From positions 69,306 to 133,305 of the forward strand of contig CAYYID010000005.1 in the NCBI GenBank assembly GCA_964471915.1: a stretch of DNA of 64,000 nucleotides, read 5' to 3'. Made by a program: the position numbers and the translations under genes. A model generated the notes under the pieces. That model did no database searches. It had not been told where the DNA came from and saw nothing but the letters and a program-made list of their open reading frames with translations. This document shows positions 25,996 through 34,615 of this stretch, one piece after another (position 1 is the first letter of the stretch; the number at the start of each line of letters is the position of its first letter). The DNA comes from JAIEPW01 sp964471915 (GTDB lineage: Bacteria > Acidobacteriota > Terriglobia > Bryobacterales > Bryobacteraceae).

Positions 25996-26346
25996 CTACT
26001 TCTTCCTCAGGTAGTCGTCGGTGCCCTGCACCCAGTCGTGCCGGATCGGCGAAAAGACGTCCACGTCCAGTGTGTCCTCGAGCGCCACCGCCTTGTGCGG
26101 CACGTTCGAGGGGATGTGCAGCACTTCGCCCGCGCTCACCACGAACTTCTTGCCTTCCATCTCGAACTCCAGCGCGCCCTCGATCACCCAGGTGATCTGC
26201 TCGCTTTCGTGATGATGCTCCGGCACCACCGCGCCTTTCTTCAGGTAGATCTGCGCCAGCATCGCCTTTTCGCCCGTCACCACGCGCCGCGAAATCACGT
26301 CGCTCAGCGTCTCCAGTTTCACGCCTTCCCAGGCCGAGTGCATCAT
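25996..26346 (-). CDS. Single-domain cupin protein
   Basis: This 116-residue beta-barrel protein has the two cupin motifs. Motif 1 is VPEHHHESEQITWVIEGALEF-like (HxH with downstream Glu), and motif 2 is VLHIPSNVPHKAVAL (Pro and His). The His/Glu set indicates a bound divalent metal. The substrate is unknown; context with an SDR and an M20 hydrolase suggests small-molecule catabolism. Its stop abuts the SDR start, and it is the first gene of the three-gene minus-strand operon. Confidence 0.85.
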   Translation of the reverse strand: MMHSAWEGVKLETLSDVISRRVVTGEKAMLAQIYLKKGAVVPEHHHESEQITWVIEGALEFEMEGKKFVVSAGEVLHIPSNVPHKAVALEDTLDVDVFSPIRHDWVQGTDDYLRKK

Positions 26347-26379
26347 GTCCGCTCATTTTACACGCTGTATGATTGGGGC

Positions 26380-27111
26380 ATGTCCCCGCATGATTCCGGC
26401 GCGCCTCCCAAGAAAAGCAACCTGCTGTGGTGGATCCTCGGCAGTTGCCTCGGTCTGGTCTTGCTGGTGGTGGCCGGCTCTGGCCTCGCCGGATTCATGT
26501 TGTTCCAGCGCGTGAAAAACGCGGGGATCGACGCCGAACTGTTCAAGACCAACCCCGCGCTCGCCGCCGCCAAGATGGCGACCGCGCTCGATCCCAACAC
26601 CGAGATCGTCTCCACCGACGACGCCTCGGGTGAGATCGTCATCCGCAACAAACGGACCGGCAAGGAAACCACCATGCGCTTCGACCCCGACAAGCAGGAA
26701 CTGGTGGTGGTCGACGAGCAAGGCAAGAAGGCGACCATCAAGGTGCGGGACAAGGATGGGGGCGGCATTGAGGCGGAATCGGGCGGCGAGAAGGTCCGGA
26801 TAGGTACGTCCGCGCGCCTGCCCGCCTGGATCCCGGCCTATCCGGGCGCGGCGACCCAGGGCCTGGGCTCCACCGAGCGGCCGGGCGAGGCGCAATACAC
26901 CTTCAGCGTCACCATGAACGACCCGCTGGAGAAGGTCTCCGCCTATTACCGCGATGAGTTGCGCAAGGCGGGCTTCGACGTGGACTCCAGCGCGGCCACG
27001 CCCGGCGCCGAAGTCCTCCAGGCGAAATCTGCTGGACGGACGATCCAGATGATGTTCACCAAGACCGACGGCGGGACGCTCGCGGCCATCACGGCTACCG
27101 AGAAGAAATGA
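26380..27111 (+). CDS. Membrane-anchored protein of unknown function
   Basis: The 243-residue protein begins MSPHDSGAPPKK and has one membrane helix (LLWWILGSCLGLVLLVVAGSG, about residues 14-36). A soluble charged region follows, with beta-strand repeats rich in D, K and E (RFDPDKQELVVVDEQGKK). A C-terminal domain of about 80 residues contains PAWIPAYPGA and YYRDELRKAGFDV. The last part resembles small domains in Acidobacteria membrane proteins. I cannot name the family. ATG 26380 is chosen because upstream frame overlaps the divergent cupin gene. Its end overlaps the convergent methyltransferase by 17 bases. Confidence 0.7.
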   Translation: MSPHDSGAPPKKSNLLWWILGSCLGLVLLVVAGSGLAGFMLFQRVKNAGIDAELFKTNPALAAAKMATALDPNTEIVSTDDASGEIVIRNKRTGKETTMRFDPDKQELVVVDEQGKKATIKVRDKDGGGIEAESGGEKVRIGTSARLPAWIPAYPGAATQGLGSTERPGEAQYTFSVTMNDPLEKVSAYYRDELRKAGFDVDSSAATPGAEVLQAKSAGRTIQMMFTKTDGGTLAAITATEKK

Positions 27112-28096
27112 TGACCGTCTGCGGCAACCCTTCCATCGGGTGTGCCGTGGAAGCGCCGAATCCTGCGTTGCGCGCCATCTCGCTGATCTCCCTTACTGTG
27201 TACGCGTCCCCGGCGCGCGTGTTTACCAGCATCTGCACCGCGAACCACGCCGGTTGCGCGGGGGTCACGCGGTCGTCATTCGGACAGAACTCGAGCGTCA
27301 CCATCCGGCCTCCGGGCTTCAGCGCGGCGTGGAGTCTCCGCAGCAGCCCCTCACACGTCGGCGCATCGAAATGGTGCAGGAAGTTCGTCACCAGCGCGAC
27401 GTCGTAGCCGGCGCCGAACTCCACCTCGAAGGCTGACCCGGCGAGTTTGCGCACACGGTCTGCCACGCCCGCGTTGTGCGAGTTCTCCTCGGCCACCTCC
27501 AGCACTGCTCGCCAGTCCACCTGGGTCACCTCGACCCCCGGGTTGGCCTTCGCAACCTCGATGCCGAACAGCCCGTGCCCCGCCGCAATGTCCAGGACTC
27601 GCGCCCCGGCAGGCAAAGGTCCGAGCAGCTTCGGAATGAACTGCGACGCCGCCCCCACCAGGGGAGCCATGTGCCGCGCGAACTCCACCCACACCGGATT
27701 CTCCGGCTCCACCGTCCCCTCGCCGTGCAGCGAGCCGCCGTGGCGCACCACGTCGGTCATCCGCTCGAACCCCTGCCGCACGCCAGCGTGCAGCAGAAAC
27801 TTCACCGCCTCGCCCAGGTACGCCGGGGAGCGGCGATCGAGGAATGGCGCGGTGCCGGCGGCGAGCGAGTACACGCCGCCCACTTTCTCGAGAAAGCCCA
27901 TCACGGTCATGGCGTCCGCCAGCACCCGGATCCCCTTTGGCGCCGCCTGGCACGCCGCCGCCAGCGCCTCCACGGTGTTCGCCCCCTGGGCGACGGCGGT
28001 GAAAAGATCCAGTTCCGCCGCCGCCTGGAAAGCCGCGGTCTGCTGAAACGCCTGCATGGCTTGGAAAATCGGCGCGGGGTTCGGATGGTTAGACAT
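27095..28096 (-). CDS. Class I SAM-dependent O-methyltransferase family protein
   Basis: This 333-residue protein has an N-terminal helical dimerisation domain (AFQQTAAFQAAAELDLF, then a winged-helix-like segment). Its SAM site is RVLDIAAGHGLFG. VALVTNFLHHF and GGRMVTLEF follow. This matches the hydroxyindole/caffeate-type O-methyltransferase family used on many small molecules. ATG 28096 (MSNHPNP) is preferred; GTG 28117 adds seven residues. It is divergent from the aminotransferase gene, with 32 bases between starts. Confidence 0.85.
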   Translation of the reverse strand: MSNHPNPAPIFQAMQAFQQTAAFQAAAELDLFTAVAQGANTVEALAAACQAAPKGIRVLADAMTVMGFLEKVGGVYSLAAGTAPFLDRRSPAYLGEAVKFLLHAGVRQGFERMTDVVRHGGSLHGEGTVEPENPVWVEFARHMAPLVGAASQFIPKLLGPLPAGARVLDIAAGHGLFGIEVAKANPGVEVTQVDWRAVLEVAEENSHNAGVADRVRKLAGSAFEVEFGAGYDVALVTNFLHHFDAPTCEGLLRRLHAALKPGGRMVTLEFCPNDDRVTPAQPAWFAVQMLVNTRAGDAYTVREISEMARNAGFGASTAHPMEGLPQTVIISSR

Positions 28097-28128
28097 CGGC
28101 CGCTCAGTATAATGCACCTGAGCACCGC

Positions 28129-29259
28129 ATGTTCTCTCACCGGCTGTCGTGGGACGCCGCGCCGAACCCTCTGTCCGAAGCGCTCGCCCGCCGCCGCGCC
28201 GCCGGACTCCCGGTGCTCGATCTCACCGAATCGAACCCCACCCGCGCCGGCCTGGACTATCCTCCGGACCTGCTCATGCCGCTCGCCGATCCCCGCGGCT
28301 TAAGTTATGACCCCCACCCCGCGGGCCTCCTGGCCGCCCGCGAGGCGGTCTCCGCCTACTACGCGGCGCGAGGCGTCCCCGTCTATCCGTCCCGGATCCT
28401 CCTGACTGCCTCAACCTCGGACGCCTACGCCTGGTGCTTCAAGCTGCTCTGCGACCCCGGCGACGAGGTCCTCATCCCGCGCCCTTCCTATCCGCTCTTC
28501 GAGTTCCTTGCCGGCCTCGAAGCCGTCCGCGTCACGCCGTACCCTTTGTTCTACGACCACGGCTGGCACGTCGATACCGGCGCGCTCGAGGCTGCCATCA
28601 CGCCCCGCACCCGCGCCATCGTCACCGTGAATCCGAACAACCCGACGGGCTCGTTCCTGAAGCGCCACGAACTGGATCGCCTCTGCGAACTGGCCCGCCG
28701 GCACGACCTGGCGCTGATCTCCGACGAAGTGTTCGCGGACTACCCGTTCGGCGCCGCGGCGGACCGCGTCACGACGCTCGCCGGCGTCGCGGGCTCGCTC
28801 GTCTTCGTGATGAGCGGCCTGTCGAAAATCGCGGGCTTGCCGCAACTCAAGCTCGGCTGGATCGTCTCGAATTCGGCGGACGCGTTCGCCCGGCTGGAGT
28901 GGATCGCTGACACGTATCTGCCCGTCGCGACGCCGGCGCAACTCGCCCTCGGCGGCCTGCTTGCCGCGGGGGAGGGTGTGCAGCGGCAGATCCGCGCGCG
29001 CACCGCCGCCAATCTCGCCCGCCTGCGCGAGCAGTTCCCGCCGCTCCAACTCGAGGGCGGCTGGTATGCGACCGTCGCCGTGCCGCGCACGCGCACCGAA
29101 CAGGAGTGGGCGCTCGCCTTACTCGACCGTGGCGTCCTGGTGCAGCCGGGCTTCTTCTACGACTTCCCAAACGAAGCGTATCTGGTGCTCAGCCTGCTGA
29201 CGCCGCCGGAGCCTTTCGCCGCCGGGCTCCGCACACTCGAAGACCTGCTGGCCGGCTAG
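28129..29259 (+). CDS. Class I/II PLP-dependent aminotransferase
   Basis: The 376-residue fold-type I enzyme has SNPTR near the N-terminus, TASTSDAY, VNPNNPTGSF (cofactor-ring Asn), ISDEVFADY (Asp contacting the pyridine N), and the Schiff-base Lys in SGLSKIAGLPQLKLGW. The family includes aromatic, alanine and succinyl-DAP aminotransferases, and the substrate cannot be read directly. No dapC gene is in the lysine operon, so this or the convergent enzyme could supply that step, but there is no direct evidence. Confidence 0.88.
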   Translation: MFSHRLSWDAAPNPLSEALARRRAAGLPVLDLTESNPTRAGLDYPPDLLMPLADPRGLSYDPHPAGLLAAREAVSAYYAARGVPVYPSRILLTASTSDAYAWCFKLLCDPGDEVLIPRPSYPLFEFLAGLEAVRVTPYPLFYDHGWHVDTGALEAAITPRTRAIVTVNPNNPTGSFLKRHELDRLCELARRHDLALISDEVFADYPFGAAADRVTTLAGVAGSLVFVMSGLSKIAGLPQLKLGWIVSNSADAFARLEWIADTYLPVATPAQLALGGLLAAGEGVQRQIRARTAANLARLREQFPPLQLEGGWYATVAVPRTRTEQEWALALLDRGVLVQPGFFYDFPNEAYLVLSLLTPPEPFAAGLRTLEDLLAG

Positions 29260-30437
29260 ACGCGCGCCTTCATGAACTGCGTCAGCCGCGCCATGGCGTC
29301 CTCAAGGATCGGGCGCTCCGCCGCGTAGCAAATCCGGATGGACCCTTCGCCGCCGGCGCCGAACGCTACACCGGGTGCCAGGCCGACTTGCGTCTCCATC
29401 AGGATCTGCTTGCAGAACCCGAACGAATCCGTCACGCCCTCCACCTTCGGGAACAGATAGAAGGCGCCCTCGGGCTTCGGCACGGTGAGGCCGGGCATCT
29501 TTTCGAGCGCCGCCAGGCAGAAGTCGCGATTAGCTTTGAGCTTGGTGACGAAATCGGCAATGGGACCCTCGCCCCACACCAGCGCTGTCTCGCCCGCTTT
29601 CTGCGTAAAGGTCGGCGCGTGGCTAACCACGAATTCGTTCAAGGGCGTGGCCCGCGCCACCAGGTCCGCGCGGGAGGCGATCCAGCCCAGCCGCCAGCCC
29701 GTCATGCAGTACGACTTCGAAAAGCTCTGGCAGACGATCACGGCGTCTTCCCGGGTAGCCTTCTTGAGGATGGTGGGTACGGCGGTACCCAGGGGTTGGC
29801 CGTCCGGGTACCAGAGGCGTTCGTAGACTTCATCGGCGAGCAGCCACAGTTCGTGCTTGCGCGCGAACTCCAGCAGCCGCGTCTGTTCTTCGTCGGTGGC
29901 GGTCCAGCCCAGGGGGTTCGAAGGCGAGGTGTAGATCAGCAGGCGCGTGCGCGGCGTCACCGCTGCTTCCAGAGCATCGAAGTCGATGGTGTAACGCTTG
30001 CCGCACAGCGGCTGCGCCACCTCCTTCGAGATCCCGTGGAACATGCGCACGATGGCGGAGCCGTTGGGCCAGGCCGGCGTCAGCACCAGCGCCTCGTCAC
30101 CTGGGTCAATAACGCAGCGGATAGCGAGATTCAGCGCCTGGACGCCGGAGGCCGTTACGATCAGTTCCCGCGACGGATCCAGCGTCACTCCGTGCTTTTC
30201 GTGATAGAAACGCGCCAGCGCCTGCCGCAGCGAAGGCATGCCGGCGTTCTCCGTATAGAACGTGTAGCCGTCGGCCATGGCCTTTTGCGCCGCGCGCTTG
30301 ATGTAGTCCGGCGTGGGGAGGCTCGATTCCCCGAAGTACAGCTTCAGGACCCCGGGCATCCCCATCGCGATTTCCGCGAGCTCGCGAATGCGGGAGTGCG
30401 GGATCTGGAGCGCCGTAGGCGCAAGTGTTGCAGGCAT
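29256..30437 (-). CDS. Class I/II PLP-dependent aminotransferase (aspartate aminotransferase-like)
   Basis: The 393-residue fold-type I enzyme has YTFYTENAGMPSLRQAL, TPAWPN, SPSNPLGWTA, LADEVYERLWY and the Schiff-base Lys in SFSKSYCMTGWRLGW, plus the C-terminal Arg in IRICYA. SPSNPLGW replaces the more usual NPxNPTG, a mild deviation. Substrate is likely an L-amino acid with 2-oxoglutarate. Its end overlaps the end of the convergent aminotransferase by 4 bases, an uncommon tail-to-tail pair of the same superfamily. Confidence 0.88.
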   Translation of the reverse strand: MPATLAPTALQIPHSRIRELAEIAMGMPGVLKLYFGESSLPTPDYIKRAAQKAMADGYTFYTENAGMPSLRQALARFYHEKHGVTLDPSRELIVTASGVQALNLAIRCVIDPGDEALVLTPAWPNGSAIVRMFHGISKEVAQPLCGKRYTIDFDALEAAVTPRTRLLIYTSPSNPLGWTATDEEQTRLLEFARKHELWLLADEVYERLWYPDGQPLGTAVPTILKKATREDAVIVCQSFSKSYCMTGWRLGWIASRADLVARATPLNEFVVSHAPTFTQKAGETALVWGEGPIADFVTKLKANRDFCLAALEKMPGLTVPKPEGAFYLFPKVEGVTDSFGFCKQILMETQVGLAPGVAFGAGGEGSIRICYAAERPILEDAMARLTQFMKARV

Positions 30438-30498
30438 GGCAGTTATCTTTCAGTCTACCGGAGTGCCTGTGCGGATTGCTCTAGCATGGAGTTTGACG

Positions 30499-31407
30499 GT
30501 GCCCAACCAATACCTGGACCGGCTGAACCGGGCCGTCGACTACATCGCCGAACGGCTGGACGGCAACGTGTCGCTGGAGCAGGTGGCGCGCGCCGCGGGG
30601 TTCTCGGCGTTTCATTTCCACCGCGTCTTCCGCGCCCAGTTCGGCGAGACGCTGCAGGAGTTTGTCACGCGGCTGCGCGTCGAGAAGGCGATTTTCCTGA
30701 TGCGCTACCGGCCGGAAAAAAAGCTAACGGATATCGCGCTCGACTGCGGCTTCGGGACGTCGGCTAACTTCACCCGGGTGTTCCGCAAGCGGCTCGGCGT
30801 GAACCCGCGCGCCTTCGACCTCGAGGAGTACTGGCGGAAAAGCAAGATCGGGAAAGAACGCCCCTTCCAATCACCATATTATCTGAAAGAGCTGACCGAG
30901 GACGAGGGCCGCGACTTCGAGGTGCGCGTCGTCCCGCGTCCCGCGCTACGGATCGCCTATGTCCGGATCTACGACTCGTTCCAGCCCGAGAAACTCCCGG
31001 CCGCGCTCGAAACGCTGGCCGGGTGGGCGCGCCAGCGCGGGCTGCTCGATCAGGGGCAATGGATCGGCATGTCTCAGGATGACCCCGAGATCACGCCGCT
31101 CGACAAGTACCGCTACGACCTGTGCCTCACGATCCCGGACGGCGTGCGCGGCGAGGGCGAAGTCGGCGTGCGGACGCTCGCCCCGTCGCTTGACGCCGTG
31201 CTCCCCGTGCGCGGCGACCTCTGGGAGGTCGACCGCGCCTGGAACTACCTGTTCAAGAACTGGCTGCCGCGCTCAGCCTACGAGCCTACCCAGGGTCCGG
31301 CGCTGGAAGTGTTCCTGCAATCCCCGCTCGAACTCGGGTGGGACAACTACGACCTCGAAGGCCGGGTGCCGGTGCGGCCGTTCCGGCCCGCGCGCGGAAA
31401 GAGATAA
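30499..31407 (+). CDS. AraC family regulator with GyrI-like effector domain
   Basis: The 302-residue protein has two AraC helix-turn-helix units at the N-terminus (SLEQVARAAGFSAFHFHRVFR and LTDIALDCGFGTSANFTRVFRK). From about residue 130 a GyrI-like/SOUL-type small-molecule-binding domain follows (RDFEVRVVPRPALRIAYVR, DKYRYDLCLTI). This layout matches Rob/SbmC-like multidrug-type regulators. The GTG at 30499 gives MPNQYLDRLNRAVDY, a typical N-terminus for the family. It precedes a glyoxalase-type gene by 12 bases and may control it. Confidence 0.88.
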   Translation: MPNQYLDRLNRAVDYIAERLDGNVSLEQVARAAGFSAFHFHRVFRAQFGETLQEFVTRLRVEKAIFLMRYRPEKKLTDIALDCGFGTSANFTRVFRKRLGVNPRAFDLEEYWRKSKIGKERPFQSPYYLKELTEDEGRDFEVRVVPRPALRIAYVRIYDSFQPEKLPAALETLAGWARQRGLLDQGQWIGMSQDDPEITPLDKYRYDLCLTIPDGVRGEGEVGVRTLAPSLDAVLPVRGDLWEVDRAWNYLFKNWLPRSAYEPTQGPALEVFLQSPLELGWDNYDLEGRVPVRPFRPARGKR

Positions 31408-31419
31408 GGAGCTTCGCGG

Positions 31420-31833
31420 ATGACGAACCGCCTTTGGCTGTGGATGGGACTATGCGCGCTCGCGGTGATCCCCGCCGCGTCTCAGAAAGGACACTCGAAG
31501 ATGGAACTCGGCCGTTTTTCCGTGAGCCTCACGGTGAAGGACCTCGCGAAGTCGCGGGCTTTTTACGAGAAGCTCGGCTTCCAGCAGATTGACGGCAAAC
31601 AGGAGCAGAACTGGCTGATCATGGGCCATGGCGAGGCCAAGATCGGTTTGTTTCAGGGGATGTTCGACCAGAACATCCTCACCTTCAACCCCACCGACGC
31701 CCGCGGCATCGAGAAGACCCTGAAGGCGCAGGGGCTGAAGCTGGAAAAAGAGACCACCGGGACCTCGGGTCCGGCGCACCTGGTGCTGAAGGATCCGGAC
31801 GGCAACACGATCCTCATCGACCAGCATCAGTAG
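31420..31833 (+). CDS. VOC (glyoxalase/bleomycin resistance) family protein with signal-like N-terminus
   Basis: The 137-residue product has a short signal-like start (LWMGLCALAVIPAAS) and then one VOC unit. SVSLTVKDLAKSRAFYEKLGF is typical of the first beta-alpha element, and LKDPDGNTILID ends the second. A single VOC domain usually dimerises. Export of a VOC protein is unusual; a start at the internal Met (MELGRFSVSL, about residue 28) would give an ordinary cytoplasmic form. Confidence 0.82.
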   Translation: MTNRLWLWMGLCALAVIPAASQKGHSKMELGRFSVSLTVKDLAKSRAFYEKLGFQQIDGKQEQNWLIMGHGEAKIGLFQGMFDQNILTFNPTDARGIEKTLKAQGLKLEKETTGTSGPAHLVLKDPDGNTILIDQHQ

Positions 31834-32749
31834 CGCGCGCGGCCTGCCACACCGCCCAGGCGACCTCGGGACGCGCGATGTCGCCGTGATCGAGGATGAT
31901 GCCCTCGGCGCGCAGGTTGTGCGGCACGGCGGGCGCGAACGGATAGCGGGTGCCGCCCGGGCCGAGGGCGAGCGCCACGCGCTCCGGGGTCCGCTGCGCG
32001 CCGTTGGCGCCCAGCCCGCCGTAGCGGTCGGCTTCGCCGCCCAGGGACGCGCAGTCCTGCCCCGCCACGCGCGATGCCACCGGATAGGCGAGCGTCACCG
32101 CTTTGTCGGCGTGCGTGTGCGTGATCAGGATGGGCCCGTCCACCTTGCGCTCCGCCACCACCGCGCGGAACGCGCCGTCGCGCCGGCCGTCGAACTTCTC
32201 GGCGAAGGCGAAGTGCGAGAACGCCGCCTGCAACAGCGTGAGGCTGGCGGGCTTCACGTACGGCGGCAACGCCTGCACCGCCGCCGTTACCAGGCGCGCG
32301 CCAAAGCTATGGCCGATCAAGTGGACCCGCCGGTCCGTGAGCCGGGCCAGCGCGGGCGCCAGGCCCTGCGCGCCGACCACGCCGGCGCGGTGCTTCATGC
32401 GGAAGTACGAGAGCAGGTTCAGGGCCTGCGAGGGCCGCATCATCGCGGCTCCTTCGGGGATGCGGCGGATCAGGTCCTCGACGCCGTCCTCGGGGTCCGC
32501 GAGCGCGCGCAGTTCCGGACGCCAGGCCGCGCCGCCGCCGAATTCCAGCGATGGCCAGAAGATGCCCGCCACGGCGTAGTTCGCTTCCGGGAAATCGGCG
32601 AAGAAGCGCTCGTAGAGGCCGCGCGCAGCCTCGACGGACGTGTTCCAGCCGTGCGCGAAACAGAAGATTTCTTTCACCGCGGGCACGGTCACTTTGTTCT
32701 TGAGCTTGCCTTGCGCGTCGAAGTGGAGTTCGCAGTAAGGGACTTTCAT
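31814..32749 (-). CDS. Alpha/beta hydrolase-like protein
   Basis: This 311-residue protein has FCFAHGWNTS (oxyanion HGW element) and the nucleophile elbow in LIGHSFGARL, followed by THTHADKAV and LDHGDIARPE that can provide Asp and His. No signal peptide is present. It is encoded 6 bases after the subtilase on the same strand, so the two are probably co-expressed. The 3' end overlaps the VOC gene tail by 20 bases. Substrate unknown. Confidence 0.75.
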   Translation of the reverse strand: MKVPYCELHFDAQGKLKNKVTVPAVKEIFCFAHGWNTSVEAARGLYERFFADFPEANYAVAGIFWPSLEFGGGAAWRPELRALADPEDGVEDLIRRIPEGAAMMRPSQALNLLSYFRMKHRAGVVGAQGLAPALARLTDRRVHLIGHSFGARLVTAAVQALPPYVKPASLTLLQAAFSHFAFAEKFDGRRDGAFRAVVAERKVDGPILITHTHADKAVTLAYPVASRVAGQDCASLGGEADRYGGLGANGAQRTPERVALALGPGGTRYPFAPAVPHNLRAEGIILDHGDIARPEVAWAVWQAARATDAGR

Positions 32750-32755
32750 AAAGAT

Positions 32756-34045
32756 TCACACCGCCTGAAGGGCGCGCAGGAGATCGAGCAGCCCCGCGCC
32801 CTGGAAGTAACGCTCGCGCCCCAGGTCGGTGGCGCTGGCGAGAAACAGCCGTTTGATTTCGTCCGGGCGGCCGGCGTACTCGGGCCGCACCGACAGGAAG
32901 GCCGCGATCGCGCCCGAAACGTGCGGCGCGGCCATGCTGGTGCCGGAACGCTCGGCGTAGCCGCGCGTCCCGGCCTGGCAGGAGACGATGCGCTCGCCCG
33001 GCGCCACCAGGTCCGGCTTGCGCCGCCCGTCGCCGGTGGGTCCTTTGGACGAGAAGTACGAGACGCCGTAGACGTGCGGCATGTCGCGGTGCGTGGATCC
33101 CACGGTGATGGCGCGCTCCGCGTTGCCGGGATCGTTGATGCTCAGGGCCGCGCCATTACCCGTGTTGCCCGCCGCCACCACCACCACCACGCCGCTCGCC
33201 GCCAGCCGGTCTACCTCGATGCACAGAGGGCTTTGGCCGCAGGCGAACCACTCCGCGTCGAACTCGTATCCGACGCTCAGGTTCACGCCGTGGATCACCA
33301 GGCGCCGGCCGTGGGCATTGCGCTGGTGGATGTGCTCCAGCGCCTGGATCAGCCGGCTCATCGGACCCCGGCCGCTTTCGTCCAGCACCCGGTAGCTCAC
33401 CAGGCGGCACTGGGGCGCGACGCCGCGCGGGTGCTGGATCGGCGTTTCCGCGTGGCGCACCTCGCCGTGCTCGTCCCGTTCCTCGACGGTGGCCGCCGCC
33501 GCGCCGGGCAGTTCGCCCGCCAGGATGCCCGCCACATGCGTCCCGTGTCCGGCGGGGTCCTCCGGTTGCGTCACCGCGCGCAGCTCGCCGCCGGTCAGGT
33601 CGTAATGCTCGCCCGCGAGGTTGCCGTGCCGGGCGAAGTGCGGGTGCCGGCCGTCGATACCGCTGTCGACTACCGCCCAGGTGATCCCCGCGCCGGTGGC
33701 GGCGAACGCGCGCTGCGCGGCGTCCGCCTTCACCGCCGTCAGCGAGTCCCAGCCGGTGGCCTGGACCTCGAAATCGGGCCACACACGGTGAATGGCGCGC
33801 GCCGTGTCGCGCTGCAGGATCCCCCGGATCTCGGCGGCGGTCAGCGCCGCAAAGGCGTAGTGGCCGCCCGCGGAGAAGCGCGCGCGGCCGCCGGTGAGTT
33901 TAGCGATCAAACGCGCGGCTTCCGGATGCGCGACGTTGCGCTCGAATACCACCGCGTGGCGGGTGTCCGGGGATTTGCGCAGCAGGTCCTCCAGGGGACC
34001 GGCGATGCGGGTGCGCGCGAGCTGTCCGGGATCGAAGAGCGGCAT
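32756..34045 (-). CDS. S8 family subtilisin-like serine peptidase
   Basis: This 429-residue protease has the complete subtilase triad: D127 in VVDSGIDG, H167 in GHGTHVAG and S370 in SGTSMAAPHVSG, with oxyanion Asn in AAGNTG. Residues 1-110 look like an inhibitor-type propeptide region. There is no signal peptide, so it may act in the cytoplasm or be exported by another route. It is co-operonic with the downstream alpha/beta hydrolase and divergent from the MOSC gene. Confidence 0.92.
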   Translation of the reverse strand: MPLFDPGQLARTRIAGPLEDLLRKSPDTRHAVVFERNVAHPEAARLIAKLTGGRARFSAGGHYAFAALTAAEIRGILQRDTARAIHRVWPDFEVQATGWDSLTAVKADAAQRAFAATGAGITWAVVDSGIDGRHPHFARHGNLAGEHYDLTGGELRAVTQPEDPAGHGTHVAGILAGELPGAAAATVEERDEHGEVRHAETPIQHPRGVAPQCRLVSYRVLDESGRGPMSRLIQALEHIHQRNAHGRRLVIHGVNLSVGYEFDAEWFACGQSPLCIEVDRLAASGVVVVVAAGNTGNGAALSINDPGNAERAITVGSTHRDMPHVYGVSYFSSKGPTGDGRRKPDLVAPGERIVSCQAGTRGYAERSGTSMAAPHVSGAIAAFLSVRPEYAGRPDEIKRLFLASATDLGRERYFQGAGLLDLLRALQAV

Positions 34046-34111
34046 GGCTAAGAGCGATTCGAAGTTAGCCCTGCGTCAACCCGTATCCGCCGCGGACAAC
34101 TCGCCGCTAAG

Positions 34112-34615
34112 ATGAAGGAAGTGCCCGGAACTGTCTTGCAAATCAACGTTTCCCGCGGGGGAATCCCCAAAAAAGAAATTTCCGCGGCGCTTGTGACCGG
34201 CCGCGGAATCACCGGCGACGACTGGCGCAACAAGCGATACCACGGCGGCCCGCGGCAGGCGCTGCTGCTGCTTGCCACCGAAGTGCTGGAGCAGCTCCAG
34301 GCCGCGGGATTCCCGGTGTTCCCGGGCGCGCTGGGCGAGAACCTCACGACGCGCGGGCTCGATTGCCGCGCCTTCCGCGCCGGGCAGCGCTACCGCGCGG
34401 GGGAGGTGCTGCTGGAGCTCACCAAGCCGCGGGTGCCGTGCCGGACGCTGGATCCTTATGGACCCGGCATCCAGCAGGCGCTGTACGACGCGCGGGTAAA
34501 GGCCGGCGACCCCGAGTCTCCCGTGTGGGGCTTCGGCGGGTTCTATGCCGCAGTGCTCGAACCGGGCCGCATCGTTGCGGGTGACCGGATCGACTTGGAT
34601 GGAGCGGCAGCTTGA
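34112..34615 (+). CDS. MOSC domain-containing protein
   Basis: The 167-residue protein has the MOSC core: VTGRGITGDDWRNKRYHGGPRQALLLLATEVLE, PGALGENLTTRGLDC, and CRTLDPYGPGIQ with the conserved Cys of the family. MOSC proteins bind molybdenum cofactor or handle sulfur-carrier chemistry; stand-alone bacterial ones (YiiM-like) reduce N-hydroxylated compounds. It is translationally coupled to glnE through a TTGA overlap, which has no obvious functional reason. Confidence 0.9.
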   Translation: MKEVPGTVLQINVSRGGIPKKEISAALVTGRGITGDDWRNKRYHGGPRQALLLLATEVLEQLQAAGFPVFPGALGENLTTRGLDCRAFRAGQRYRAGEVLLELTKPRVPCRTLDPYGPGIQQALYDARVKAGDPESPVWGFGGFYAAVLEPGRIVAGDRIDLDGAAA

